Shown: piece by piece, positions 31,630 to 42,598 of the stretch | How positions within the stretch are numbered: position 1 is the first letter of the stretch | How the letters are laid out: each line of letters begins with the position of its first letter | Source of the DNA: Prosopocoilus inquinatus | Taxonomy: Eukaryota; Arthropoda; Insecta; Coleoptera; Lucanidae | NCBI GenBank assembly: GCA_036172665.1 | Contig: CM069871.1 | Coordinates: 56,356,713 to 56,420,712, forward strand | Direction: 5' to 3' | Length of the DNA: 64,000 nt | Position numbers and translations under genes: made by a program | The notes under the pieces: model-generated | What the model saw: only the letters and a program-made list of their open reading frames with translations | Told to the model about the DNA's origin: nothing | Database searches by the model: none

Positions 31630-32985
31630 ATTGTAGTGTCCTAGAATTATTCACAGCAGAGCCTATCGATTTATATCAATGGTAAAAGTTATTAGAAAAA
31701 GCAGAGGCCCTAAGGTACTACCGTTTGATACACCTCAGTCGTTTCTAACGCAACCAATTCGTTCTTTTTTTGTTTTTCTTGTTTGTTGCTCTCAATATTA
31801 TCTACAGTTTTTTTTTATCATGTCTACTCATAAAATAATTCTGTCTATGATAAAAATGGAAGAAGTTTTAGGACAATACCTTGCAGTTTCCTAGAATTGT
31901 TTATCGATTTCCTTCCATTTTCATGCTTATTGTCGCAAGTATTATTATCATCACATTTATCATTATCGCACATTAAATAATTACTTCGAAAAAGTAAGAG
32001 TCTTAAGATCGTACCTTGTGGCGTTCGTGATTTGTTTATGAAGGAATCCGTCAGATACCTTTAATTATTCTGTGTTTGCTATTGTGAATGTTACTTAGTT
32101 TTTCGTTGCCGTGACTCATCAAACAATTATATCGAACGTGTTTATTATCAGAAAAAGGGAAGGTCCTAAGATCGTACCTCGTTTTAATCAGAATTATTTG
32201 TAACGAACCTGCTGCGTCGGCTTTCTTGTTTTTCCGTTTGTTGTCGAAAATTCAAATATCAAATTTTATCATGGTTAAACACAATCCAAATAATTACATC
32301 GATGGTCAAAATCATTAGAAAACATAAAGGTCCTGAGATAGTACCATGTGGTACGCTAAAATCCTTTTATGACGCAATCTGGCGAGGCTCTTTTTGTCTT
32401 TTCTTTACGCTCTTTTTTCTATTTGTCGTCGGAAATATTATTTTCATTCTTCTTTGTGATCATTTATCAAATGATTACATCGTGGGAAAAAGCAGAGGTC
32501 CTAAGTAGTACTTGTGTCACACCTGAATTGTTCATAACGTAGTCACTTCACTTTTTGCTTCTCCGATTATCTCTCCGTCTTGGTTATTCATCAAATAATT
32601 CACCGATGGTAAAATTCGCTATAGGAAAACGTAATAACTCTAAAATACTACTTTGGGTATCCTCGTCTCCAGTCGCCGATATTAGTTTTTTTTTTCGTTA
32701 TAATTTTATTATTCATCCTGAGCTTACCGTTAGAAGAAGCAAAGGTCCTAGAATATTACCTTGAAATTAATTAATTGTATTAATTATTCAGACGATGAAA
32801 CGTTATGTTTTTTTCTTCTTTTCTCTTTTAGTCAGGGGTCTTTATGCTTACTTTGAATTAATTAAATTGTTATTTCGACGGCGGAAAAACGTAAGGGTGG
32901 CACCCCATGGTTTTTCATCCAGTTTTATTCGCACAATTGCACTAATTTCCATTGGCATTTCGGGCATAATCCATCCGAAAGAATT
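31630..32985 (-). repeat. decayed tandem array of about nine units, each with an antisense LINE RT box
   Basis: Units of about 120-180 bp start near 31680, 31845, 31982, 32128, 32296, 32477, 32600, 32722 and 32870. A partial unit lies before the first. They share the plus-strand order ATCGATGGTAAAA, TTAGAAAAAGCAGAGG, TCCTAAGATAGTACC, a T-rich stretch and CATCAAATAATTA. Read on the minus strand, the shared core encodes the RT signature between motifs A and C: GVSNGSTLGPLLFLI, GVPHGTISGPLCFLM, GTILGPSLFLI and FQGNILGPLLLL in successive units. The array therefore looks like a satellite grown from a fragment of a LINE RT gene, now strongly diverged. The plus-strand open frames in the region are antisense products. 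Confidence 0.7.
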
Positions 32986-33139
32986 TTTATGACCACGTTA
33001 GCATGTTCAAACATTATGAACAAGGCTGTCAACTCGCGGTATGCCAGACATTTGAATTTTATTAATGCAAACTCGTAAACTCCGTTCGTTAAATTTTAAG
33101 ATCTTCTTAATGATTCACCCTGTCTATCCTTACTTGCAG

Positions 33140-33244
33140 GAGGCCTTCCCCGGTCGAGTCGACGACGTCATTTTTACATTGGTCCTTCGTTACGCAGATA
33201 TAATCTTTCCCTCCGCATGCGCCCGCCGGTGGAGTGCTTCAGGG
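33140..33244 (+). other. candidate isolated coding exon, 105 bp
   Basis: A pyrimidine-rich tract ending CTTGCAG precedes it and GTGAGT follows it. In between are exactly 35 codons with no stop (EAFPGRVDDVIFTLVLRYAD, ending RRWSASG), and both splice phases would be 0. Its G+C content is clearly higher than that of the flanks. No family recognised and no partner exon identified, so it may be a lone exon of a gene extending beyond this repeat-filled region, or chance. Confidence 0.3.
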
Positions 33245-33289
33245 GTGAGTTTGCCGTCATTCAACAGAAGTTCTGGTGGTGAAAAAGAA

Positions 33290-33548
33290 TTGAAGACCAT
33301 AACTTCAAAAGGGTCTATGTGCCAAAAAATAAAAAAATTGATATTTTGACAGCAAGTGGATCTCTGGGCAAAGTCCAATGTCATGCAAAGGAGTCTATGT
33401 ACCTGTGGCTAAATAAAAAGTGTTATAAATGAATCACAGTTGACGATATCTGCATGTGCCTTTAAGATTTAGTAAATTAGTTTTCTTTAATAACTTCTAA
33501 AGATGTTTTTGGCATTTAGATCCTTTTGAAGTTATGGTCTTCAATTAT
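33290..33548. repeat. inverted repeat pair of about 38 bp
   Basis: GAAGACCATAACTTCAAAAG at 33293 recurs inverted at about 33506-33534, followed in both by a TCTA, TGCC and AAAAA series. Probably a small MITE. Confidence 0.6.
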
Positions 33549-34215
33549 AAAACCAAAAAACTAAGATATAAAAAACGAGGAAGAAGTTGAAACTGTAGAA
33601 AAAGAACTGTTAAAAGAAATAACAAATGCAAAAGAAAACCAGTGGAAATTATTTAAAGGCACTCCTGATAGAAGCATTAAAGAAGTCCGCCAGGCAGAAG
33701 CGCAAAATCAGACAGCGTGGTGGAACGATGTATCACGATAGAAGTTAAAAAAAGAAAGAAATTACGAACAAAATACACAAGACAACAGAAACAACACAAA
33801 TACGAATCGGACTTTTGATTTGAATCAAACTAAATAGTACTGAAGTACGCACAAAAGAAAAGCTGGAATAATTTCGAGGGATAATTTAACACAGCAGTAC
33901 AGGAAATGTAAAACTGTTCCACAAAATACTAAAAATCCTGGAAAAGAGCAAATTTACCCCGAAACACATCAAAAATAAAGAAGGGGAGATAATAACCGAA
34001 CATCAAATATTGCAGGTGGAGAAAATATATTAATTATCTTTTGCGCAGTAAAGATTGTAGAAAAAGTACCAAGGAGTCACAGACCAAAATAGAATTGAAC
34101 ATTTTATAAACAAAAATGAATTAAGAGAAGCAATGAAAAAATAAAAATAGGAAAAGCACAGCTTTAAAGCGAAAGTACTGCAGAAGTGGTTATATTCACC
34201 GGACATATCAGCTTA
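33549..34215 (+). pseudogene. decayed LINE ORF2, linker between endonuclease and RT
   Basis: Pieces in two frames read AQNQTAWWNDVSR, YEQNTQ, FTPKHIKNKEGEIITEHQIL and NELREAMKKIKIGKAQL-like. The order WWN, then a basic helix, then a KxGxIIT motif, then ELREAxKKxKxGKA is typical of the stretch between endonuclease and RT in RTE/CR1-type LINEs. Frameshifts and stops are frequent. The RT proper is missing. Confidence 0.55.
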
Positions 34216-34568
34216 ACTATTACAAAATACTTTGCCAGGATGAGAAAATGTATAATTTATGTTTAAATGGTACACATTTTCAAACAAAAATTTATTTTTA
34301 TTTGTTTACTCTTTATCCTGAAGAATATTTTTTTTTATTTGTTCTTTATCTTGAAGTAGCTGTCAAACATACAGTGAAATGTAGAGTTTTACAATAATTT
34401 TAAGGGAAGTACGTTATACAAGCTGTCCGTTTTTCGAGTGCCACTATAGGGATCTTGCTTATCTTAAGAGGTATGAAGTTGGTTAAATTAGTGCTGAATA
34501 ATAATCTGAAAAGAAATTCGAGATATCTTCAATATATCCAAAAAAAATAAAATTTCTGATTTTCGTTT

Positions 34569-37500
34569 TTAATAATAATAATAATAATAATTTATTTTAT
34601 TTATTATTTATTGCCCAACAGAATAACAATTCCAATTACAGGACAATAATACAAAAAATTAGACGCCGCTAACAAAATGAAATAATTACAAGAAATTAAA
34701 CAAGAAATTAATCGTGGTTCTCTACACATCACATTCGTCCTAAATTTCTTGACAGCGAAGAGGTGGTTGTTCCTAGCACTCAGTCTAGGAGTGTGGATGT
34801 TAACACGAGCTAGTAGATCCATGCAGTCGATCCTGTTGTTCACAAGTTTCTCCATAAAAGCTGCACTAATAACTTTCCTACGAGTACTCAAAGATTCAAA
34901 GCCATGACGTTCCAGGAGACAAGAGTAGTCAATATCGCGTGCAGGATAGATCCCATCAATTTTAAATGACAAGAACTTCAAGAACTTTTTTTGAACTCTT
35001 TCCACCGTTAGCTGATGCACTGCATAAAATGGATACCATATGATGGGGGCGTATTCCAATTTAGGTCGAACGAAGGAGTTGAAAAGAATCACTAGCGTTT
35101 CAGTATGGTTGAACTACTTCCAGATTCTCATTATGAAACCCAGTGACCTAAAAGCAGCAGAGCACATGTCAAATATATGGTCAGAGAAGTGTAGCTGTTC
35201 ATCAAACAAAACCCCTAAATCTCTTACGCACCTCTTCTGATCAATCGCAGCACCATTAATAAAATAAACTGAATTAATAGGACTCAGCTTCTTGCTATAA
35301 GAGACAAAACAACATTTAGATATATTAAGATGAAGGTTATTAATAGTACACCAATTAGCGATGATGTTTAAACTAACTTGCAGGTAACCGACGTCTAAAG
35401 AGGAAGAAATTTCATGATAAATCTTGAGATCATCTGTGTAAGCTAAGACTGAAGAAGGAATCGATGTTAGAAGATCGTTAATAAATAGGTTAAAAAGAAG
35501 AGGCCCAAGATTAGAGCCCTGAGGTACTCCAGAGGTAGATGTAAATAATTCAGATTTATAGCCATTAAAGTACACGTAATTGAATCTATTCTGCAAGTAA
35601 TTCTGAATTAAAGCAAGTTACGGCTTAGTGAAACCAAAAGCACTTAACTTATTCAACAAAATAGTATGGTCTATAGTGTCAAATGCACGAGTGAAATCAG
35701 TGTAGATAACGTCCAGTTGATTACCGCGATCCAATGATTCAGCTATCTCTTGAGAAATAATTGCTAAATTAGTGGTGGTCGAGCGACCGGACATAAAACC
35801 ATGTTGAGAAGGAGATATAAAGATTCTAGTATTTTTCATTACAATGTTATGCAGAACCAACTCGAAGACCTTACCAAAGTTTGATAGAATGGCTATCGGC
35901 CTGTAGTTAGAGACATTGGCAGCATCACCCTTTTTAAAAACAGGATAAATCCTTGCAAGTTTCCATGCAAATGGAAATTTAGATGTACGAAGTGACAAAT
36001 TGAAAATTTTTGATAACGGTGTAGCGAAAACACATGCACAATCTTTAACTAAAAAACTTGGTATATTGTCGTCACCAGCAGTATTTTTGTTTTTTAAATT
36101 CCGACTGCATTTATAAACATCTTCAGGATTAATTTCATCAATATGGAAAGAAGGAAGATTAGAAAATATATCAGGCAGCGAGGTAGAAACAGTTTGTGGT
36201 AAATACACAGAACAAAAAGCCTGTGCAAATACATCGACAATCTCTTGAGGCTTCGAAAAAGACATATCATTCAAGTAAACCTTGGATGGAATTCTCGAAG
36301 TGTTTCTTTTAGTCTGGATAAAATGCCAAAAAGTCGATGGTTCAACTGAAATTTTATTTTCAATCACATTAAGGTAGTTATTATAGGCCATAGATATATC
36401 CATTTTTAATTTCAGCCGCAGACGTTGAAATTCGTCTTTATAATAGTCAAGCCCTGTAGACTTCCACTTACGGAGGTAGTAGTATTTGAATCTTAGATTT
36501 TTCTTAATGTCTGTACTAAACCACAGAGGATATTTAGAATTATTGGACGTGCGAGTAAGTGGAACAGAGGAATTCATGACTGAATAAATCTTATGGTAGA
36601 ATTCATTTATTTCTGCATCAACGTCATCAAAAGTGTTAAGGAAGGACCAATCGATTAGCTGCAAGTCAGAGTAAAGCTTATGAAAATTAGCATTGCGAAA
36701 GTTGGATCGTACGTTATCATTAGAAGGAAAACGCGATACTTTGCTGAAATTGTGAAAGTCAGCGGCAATTGATAAAGACGGATGATGGTCATCTTCTGGA
36801 ACTAAGGAAATCGGATCATGTTCTACAGTTAAGGAGTAATGGAGATTAGAGAGCACCAAATCCAAGAGTCTCCCATTTTTATTGTGAATATAATTGTATT
36901 GCGTAAGACAGAGAGAATGTGAAAAATTAGCAACCAAACTGACTTTCTGGTCATTGGTATTATGGGATAAGTCAGAGAAAGACGGAATGTTGAAATCACC
37001 AACAATCAGTACAGGTGTATCTAACACAGCTATTTCCAAAAGCTGAAACAACAATTCAATATTAAAGTAGTCCAAATCAGGAGGAATATAAAGCACTACA
37101 AGAAAGAAAGATGTATAAGCGAAAGAGCATTTGCAGATAAGTATATCGACAACAGGTATCATAGATTTGAAATGAGTAGTATCAATAACTTCAAAAAGAA
37201 GATTATGAGAGAAGGCAACTGAAACTCCGCCTCGAGTTGATTTACCAGATGCAACAAATACTCGATCACAACGAACTACAGTATAATTATTTGAAAATAT
37301 TTCACTGTTGCTAACTGAGGTACAAAGCCAGGTTTCAGTCCGCAAAATAATATCATAATGAGAGGAGAGAGTGGAGGTAAACAATGTATGTGTCTTGCTG
37401 CGTAAACCTCTAACGTTCTGATAATAAACTTCTAGATGCGACATTCTTTCGCATCTAGATTTTAATTTTTTCACGATAAACTAATTTTCTAACCAGACAT
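34569..37500 (-). mobile_element. LINE with nearly intact ORF2, inserted in family F
   Basis: The 3' end is a (TTA)n tract (34569-34591 on the plus strand as AAT repeats), preceded by the ORF2 stop. The 5' end lies within about 30 bases upstream of the ORF2 start, so ORF1 is absent and the copy is 5' truncated. The target duplication could not be fixed because the junction is A+T-rich. Confidence 0.8.
34604..37474 (-). pseudogene. LINE ORF2: AP endonuclease plus reverse transcriptase, two nonsense codons
   Basis: One reading frame of about 957 codons is broken only by stop codons at 35618-35620 (TAA) and 35114-35116 (TAG). The N-terminal AP-type endonuclease shows YYQNVRGLRSK, TETWL, YIPPD, GDFNIPSF, LLDLVLSN and DDHHPSL. 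The RT then shows PVFKKGD, NYRPIAILSNFGKVFE, QHGFMSGRSTTTNL, YTDFTRAFDTIDH, GVPQGSNLGPLLFN and AYTDDLKIY. The last is the catalytic box with Thr in place of the usual Ala. The C-terminal part (FVRPKLEYAPIIW, VERVQKKFLKFL) is as in CR1/Jockey-group LINEs. It would nick target DNA and copy its RNA into the nick, but the two stops block full-length protein. There are no frameshifts, so the copy is recent. Confidence 0.92.
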
Positions 37501-38500
37501 TATTGAGACAATTTTTTATGAGGAAATCGAATATGACATCTCCTTTTCAACAATTTTCTAGATGGCGGATGAACACCTGGCAACTTAATTTTCTCTTATG
37601 GACGCCATTTTGGATTTTTACATTTTGAGATTACGTTTTGTTTTCTCTTTACAACGATGTATCACACATGTTGGTCCAATAATACATTTTTGCCAAAAAT
37701 CCAATTTTTCATTTTTTGCGAAGAGTGCTTTGGGAAAACAAAAGGTTCTTTTATTGTGAACAAAAGTTTGACAGCTTGATCTTATGTAAAGTCTTGTCAT
37801 TTACATTTGCGTCAGTTTTATCACGAAAATGCCTTTTTCAAGTGAAGAACAAAGATGACTGCGGCAAAATATTTGCAGCGTTATCCAGAGCGGCAACAAC
37901 ATGGTTTGAGGTATTTTTCTATGCTTGGGCGAATATGGTTCGTTTAAAGGATGTAGAAGAGGTAACAATTTTACGTGATTACTAAAATACTAAAATACAT
38001 CTATGTTGCAGCCCAGCTGAATTTGCCGTTATTATCTATTCTTATAATGTATTTCGGGGATGCCATAATCGAATTCTCAATAAAAAAAGTGTCTGCATAA
38101 TGTCTCTTGGTTAGAAATCTCTGGTGCGATTAGTTTAGCACAGACGTAAATAACAAGATTTGAAATAAGATCAAACTCTCAAAATTTTGTTCACAATAAA
38201 AGAACGTTTTGTTTTTCCAAAGCACTCTTCGCAAAAAATAAAAAAATGGATTTTTGGCAAAAATGTGATATTGGACCATGTAACCACCGTTGTAAAGAAG
38301 GAAAAAAATCTAATCTCAAAATGTTAAAATCCAAGATGACGTCCATAAGAAAAAATGAAGTAGCCAGGTGTTTCTCCGCCATCTTGAAAATTATTGAAAA
38401 GAAGATGCCATATTCGAATTAGAAATGCCTAGTACTAAAAAATTTAAAACGAAAATCAGTAATTTTTGTTTTTCTCCAAATTTTTTTTACCATTGAAGAT

Positions 38501-39606
38501 AACGTTGTGAATCTTCCATTTCCTCGAAGTCGCCACTACCTGCTCGAAAGTTATTGATGTACGATAGTCGGTACGAATGAAGTTGACGCGTTCACGAGAG
38601 AGGGCGTCTCCCCGTTGACATTTGACTGCGACCGTCAGCTGGAACTTCAAAACAGCAACATTTGTTTTATAATTGACGTAACTTAATTATTTTGCGTAAA
38701 TATTTTGGGCACATGTGTGTGTATTTTAAGCCAAGTTTAATTTCAGAAAATTGAATTATCCTTTCAGGATTCTGCGAAGGTCGGTAATGCACCTCTTTTA
38801 ATTTGTTCATTGTTTAAGTTGATTATCATATCGAATCATTGAACCGTTTTTGAACTATTTAAGTTATTCTAAGCCCTCAAGGCTGGTGCACTTATTCTAA
38901 GTTGGCGTGTGCCTGAACATATTTTGTACGTTTTAATCTTTTGCTGCGACTCAAACACTAACTTAAACAAGCGAATGATAAAAATTTTCCTGGAAATCCG
39001 TTCTATAGTGCGCACATTAGCTGGGGTTACTCCCTGGCGTCCTTAATGTCTTACTCAAAGCCTTCTCATTCAGAGACTAGCTTCAAGATTGTTGATTGGC
39101 TTCTCAGCGCGACTTACCATCAGGTATCGATAAGAGACCAGGAGTTAACGTAATTGTAATGAAGTGGTGGCAACATTCAGACCCAATCTTTCCATATTTA
39201 ATGACCTTAGAAACAATTGCATAAACTATTGGCACTGGTTTCCAAGGATATTACCCGGGCAATAAATTTATAGAGAAGTGGAAAAATCAGGCCTTAGTTT
39301 CTTAAAAAGCAACGAAATGTTATCTTATTTACACCATATTTACTAACATCTTATTTACAAATATAACCTCTCGGTAATATCTTATTGGCGATACTCTATG
39401 ATCTAGACCGCCTCCAGATAGATCACAAAATGTTTGCTATTAACAAAGCTGTGAACTACGTTATCATCACAGTAATGAAAAGAAATAATAAATATTTACA
39501 GCAAATGTTATAATCAAAAATTATAATCACCAACATGTCTTAGTAATGTTTCTTCGGTATTTCTTCAGATGTCAGTCGCAAGGGTCATCGTCACTTTGAT
39601 AAAAAG
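38501..39606. other. intergenic, nothing recognised
   Basis: No frame or repeat with support was found. The minus-strand open frame 38456-38650 overlaps the end of the family F arm. Confidence 0.35.
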
Positions 39607-39619
39607 GAATATTTTAACA

Positions 39620-39937
39620 GATAAAATAGCGACATCTTACTATCGCTTTTTGACCTGACATTGCAGTAGGATAGACAAGTTGAAGCGGGATTTGCTCCTA
39701 ATAAGTCCCCCAAGCAAGGCGGCCATGCTTGCTGTCAAAGCATAATGAAAATTTTTAGAAAAATTTTGTGCAAATCGTTTTTGATTGCGAATAAATTGGA
39801 CAAGTCGTTTTTGTTTGCAGTGGAAATGTCGAGCTACGTCTCTGCTGAAGAAGTCCCAAGCAGGGCTGAAACAGCTGTCCAGAGGCTGCTCGAGGTTTTC
39901 ACTGCAATCAAAAACGATTTGCACAAAATTTTTCTAA
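39620..39937. mobile_element. hammerhead-bearing snap-back element (retrozyme-like), family C, copy 3
   Basis: GAATATTTTAACA (13 bp) lies at 39607-39619 and 39938-39950. The element reads U, V and the first bases of W, then switches to the opposite strand for most of W' and the start of V'. This gives a hairpin whose 34-bp stem is 39757-39790 with 39904-39937. Its single ribozyme is intact. Open frames on both strands here are by-products. Confidence 0.88.
39829..39893 (+). ncRNA. type I hammerhead ribozyme
   Basis: Same architecture as 26310-26374. Core CTGAAGA starts at 39845. Stem II is AGTCC / GGGCT, with one G-U pair instead of G-C. GAAA, ACAGCTGT and GTC are intact, with predicted cleavage after 39879. 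Inner stem I is TCTCTG with CAGAGG, where a G-U pair of the other copy is a G-C pair. These changes keep pairing, which supports a functional RNA. Confidence 0.85.
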
Positions 39938-39950
39938 GAATATTTTAACA

Positions 39951-42404
39951 TTTTTAGTCCCACTTTTAATTTTTTTTTAATAATGTTGCTTTTAGCAATG
40001 TTATCTCTGGTGTACAGCCTTAAGAAGAAAGAAAGAATGATAATAAACATTGTGCTGGCATTTATTGATTTTCAAACGTTAATATCACTTTTTCCCATTA
40101 CCTATCAGTCGCCACTCATCAAATACCGACTTGTAAAGTTGTAGTATTGCAACTAATTGATTAGAAAAAAAAAAAAAAAAAAAAAAATGAAAAGTTAAGT
40201 AGATTAATTATTTCATTCAATTTATATGTTAATAATAATTTTTAATTCATATGCAAATCATTTCACGGCAAAAATGAAGCAGCTGATTTAATTATTCGAA
40301 TGCAGACAGGTAACCTTCCGCAGGTTACTGAGGCATCAAAATTTAAGGTCATCATCCAGCGTGACGCGTTATTTTAATGACACTGTTCATTCCATTAACA
40401 TTTAAAAGTGCATGTGCGGTTTTGCATGCGACTTATTACGCAAGTTGAAAATTACCAAGTCGAAAGGATGATACAGTAATCTATTGAAAGTACACGTCCT
40501 CGTGTGACCTTAAGACATATTAAAAAGTAAAAGTATACCACGCAGTTTAAAATAACTTTGAGGCAGATTGGTAGGATAGCATTGGTAGTGGAGGTTGCAT
40601 GTGAAAAGAAGAATTCCTAACGCATCTCACGGCACAGTGGTTCAAAGTATACAAAAGTTGAAGGAAGCTTGAAATGAAAAGAAATAATGTAATTTTTACT
40701 TTAGATATTAATTTCATGCAAATAATTTTAACTAAGCCAACTAACAAGAGGTTTCCACTTTCATCGCCTGAAGAGTCGAACTGATCTTTTGTACCATTGT
40801 ATAATTTTTTTCAACAGTATTCTATTACTATCTTGTACTTGATTTTTCTTTAATTAAACCTTTTGTCACTGAGAGTTCTCCGTATGAAGTTGCTTCTAAA
40901 TCTTCAACATCCTTTTGTAAGTATAATTGGACAACCTTCGATTAAATAAAATTCACTCTTTTAGTATTATCCATCAAAAAATAAATTATTCTAGGCTCTA
41001 GTAATGAAAGCAAAAGTTTACAGAATATTTGAATGAATTACAGTAGCTTTATTTTCATTAATGTTCGAAATGAATTAACTAACCTGTAATATATCCCTCA
41101 TCTCCACTTTCACTTAGGATTGATTTTTTATATTTTCAAACCAGAAGAGTAAGATAATTAATAAATAATTACCAATACAGATAAAGCAAAATTCGCAACA
41201 CAGCAAACGTAATTGTGTCCGTTTTGTAAAAGTTTAGAGATCTCTGACATCGTTCGATTTCGCATAGTTTTATTGAAATTTTACATTGTGTTTCACAATT
41301 TTTTTTTTTTTAATTAAACGCTTCAACTTTATAACTGAGCTGTAAAGTCCGGCGAAGGTTAGAGTTTCCCGAACTTTTTATTGAAATTGTACGCAATTAG
41401 ATCCAGAAAAGGGAGAAGTTCGGAAAGTATGCTGGAAAGCAGGCCGAAATAATTTGAAACCAATAAAGCAAAATCCACGGCTCATTTCACGCTGTGACTA
41501 ACAGTAAGTTAATTTAAAATAAAGAAAAGCGATCCCGTATAATTTATAATTAGCCAACATAAAAATCTAATGCAATTTGTTCATTGATTCATAAAATTAG
41601 GGATTAGAAACAATAAGCTAACATTTCTAATCCAATCGCTGTATAGTAAAAGTAAATTAATTATTTCATTTCTAGGATAAATTGCTTAATGATGTCAGGC
41701 AATGATTAATGATATTAGTAAATCAATACAAAGTCGAATAAAAATTATTTACTGTTAAGTATTTTTATATGAAAATCCGTTAATAGTTCACGTTTAGAAT
41801 TTATGATTTCTTAATGATGAAAGTGAAAAAACACCGCAAAGTGAAAGCTCTGCAAAAGACTTTAGTTCTACAGCATCATTTCCTCAAAGGAAATTTTCAA
41901 CTATTAACGGGTTACAATTACAATTAACGGAATGCTCATTTAGTTCAAATTATTATTATTTTTATGTTTACAACAATTAAATGGAATTTAGTTGAAAATA
42001 CTGTTTAAAAACAAATAGTCTGTGAAAACAAATGAACAGCATCTAATTAGAATTGACATTTAAAACATAACTTGACCTCCACATATTCGTTTGGCTTCAG
42101 CGCTGTTCGCTTTCGCTAGCCAGGCACATACTCCCACCTGAAAGTTTACTTATTTCGTTTTAACAGTGCGTTATTTTAAAGTCAAGTTTGTTGTCGTCAG
42201 TGTCAAAAAGTGACAGATCTGGGGGTCTGTCTATTCTGTATCAAAATCGTTAAATTTAAAGAGGTGTTAAATTTTGTTGCTACGGTAACAACCAATCACG
42301 AAACTTTATTTTAAATTTTAAAATAGCTCTACATTTTAACAGCCCGTTTAAAAGTTACAGAATACGCCTGCTGATCAGTTGTTTTCATTATTAACTAATA
42401 AAAG
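39951..42404. other. intergenic, nothing recognised
   Basis: This is A+T-rich DNA with a pure A run of about 22 bases near 40167. The minus-strand frame 40547-40747 has no features. No terminal repeats were identified. Confidence 0.4.
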
Positions 42405-42598
42405 AGAAAAAAATATTATATTAAATAAACAAAACACTTGTTGATTTTCACAATTCTTTTTATTGTAATACGACGCATTTACACAGTAGCTTCGTCAGGT
42501 CGGTATAATAAGAATGTTTGCGTACATTTTACAAAGGGTTGCTATATCTGGTCCATCTTAAATATTGATAATAACACGGAGGAATAATTGAAATCTGT

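Larger units (their letters stand above)
34419..38500. mobile_element. large foldback element, family F, interrupted by a LINE
   Basis: An inner inverted pair of about 275 bp (37510-37784 and 38166-38440) shares blocks such as CACAATAAAAGAAC, CAAAGCACTCTTCGC, TTTTTGGCAAAAATGT and GCCAGGTGTT. The arm goes on outwards at the right (TTTAAAACGAAAATCAG, about 38441-38457) and its mate is found left of the LINE (CTGATTTTCGTTTTTAA, 34556-34572). This shows that the LINE split the left arm. The far left tip (CAAGCTGTCCG after TA at 34419) also exists at 29036. The matching right tip was not found. Confidence 0.65.

Noticed and set aside
31679..32992. Plus-strand frames with a repeated RGPKIVPCGT-like motif that could suggest a repeat-domain protein
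   Set aside because: The motif is the exact antisense of the RT box GVPQGTILGPLLF, several units contain stops, and no splice signals link them.
37618..38650. Several 60-90 codon frames between the LINE and 38650
   Set aside because: They sit in the inverted arms of family F. The same sequence appears in opposite orientation, so the frames follow from the repeat.
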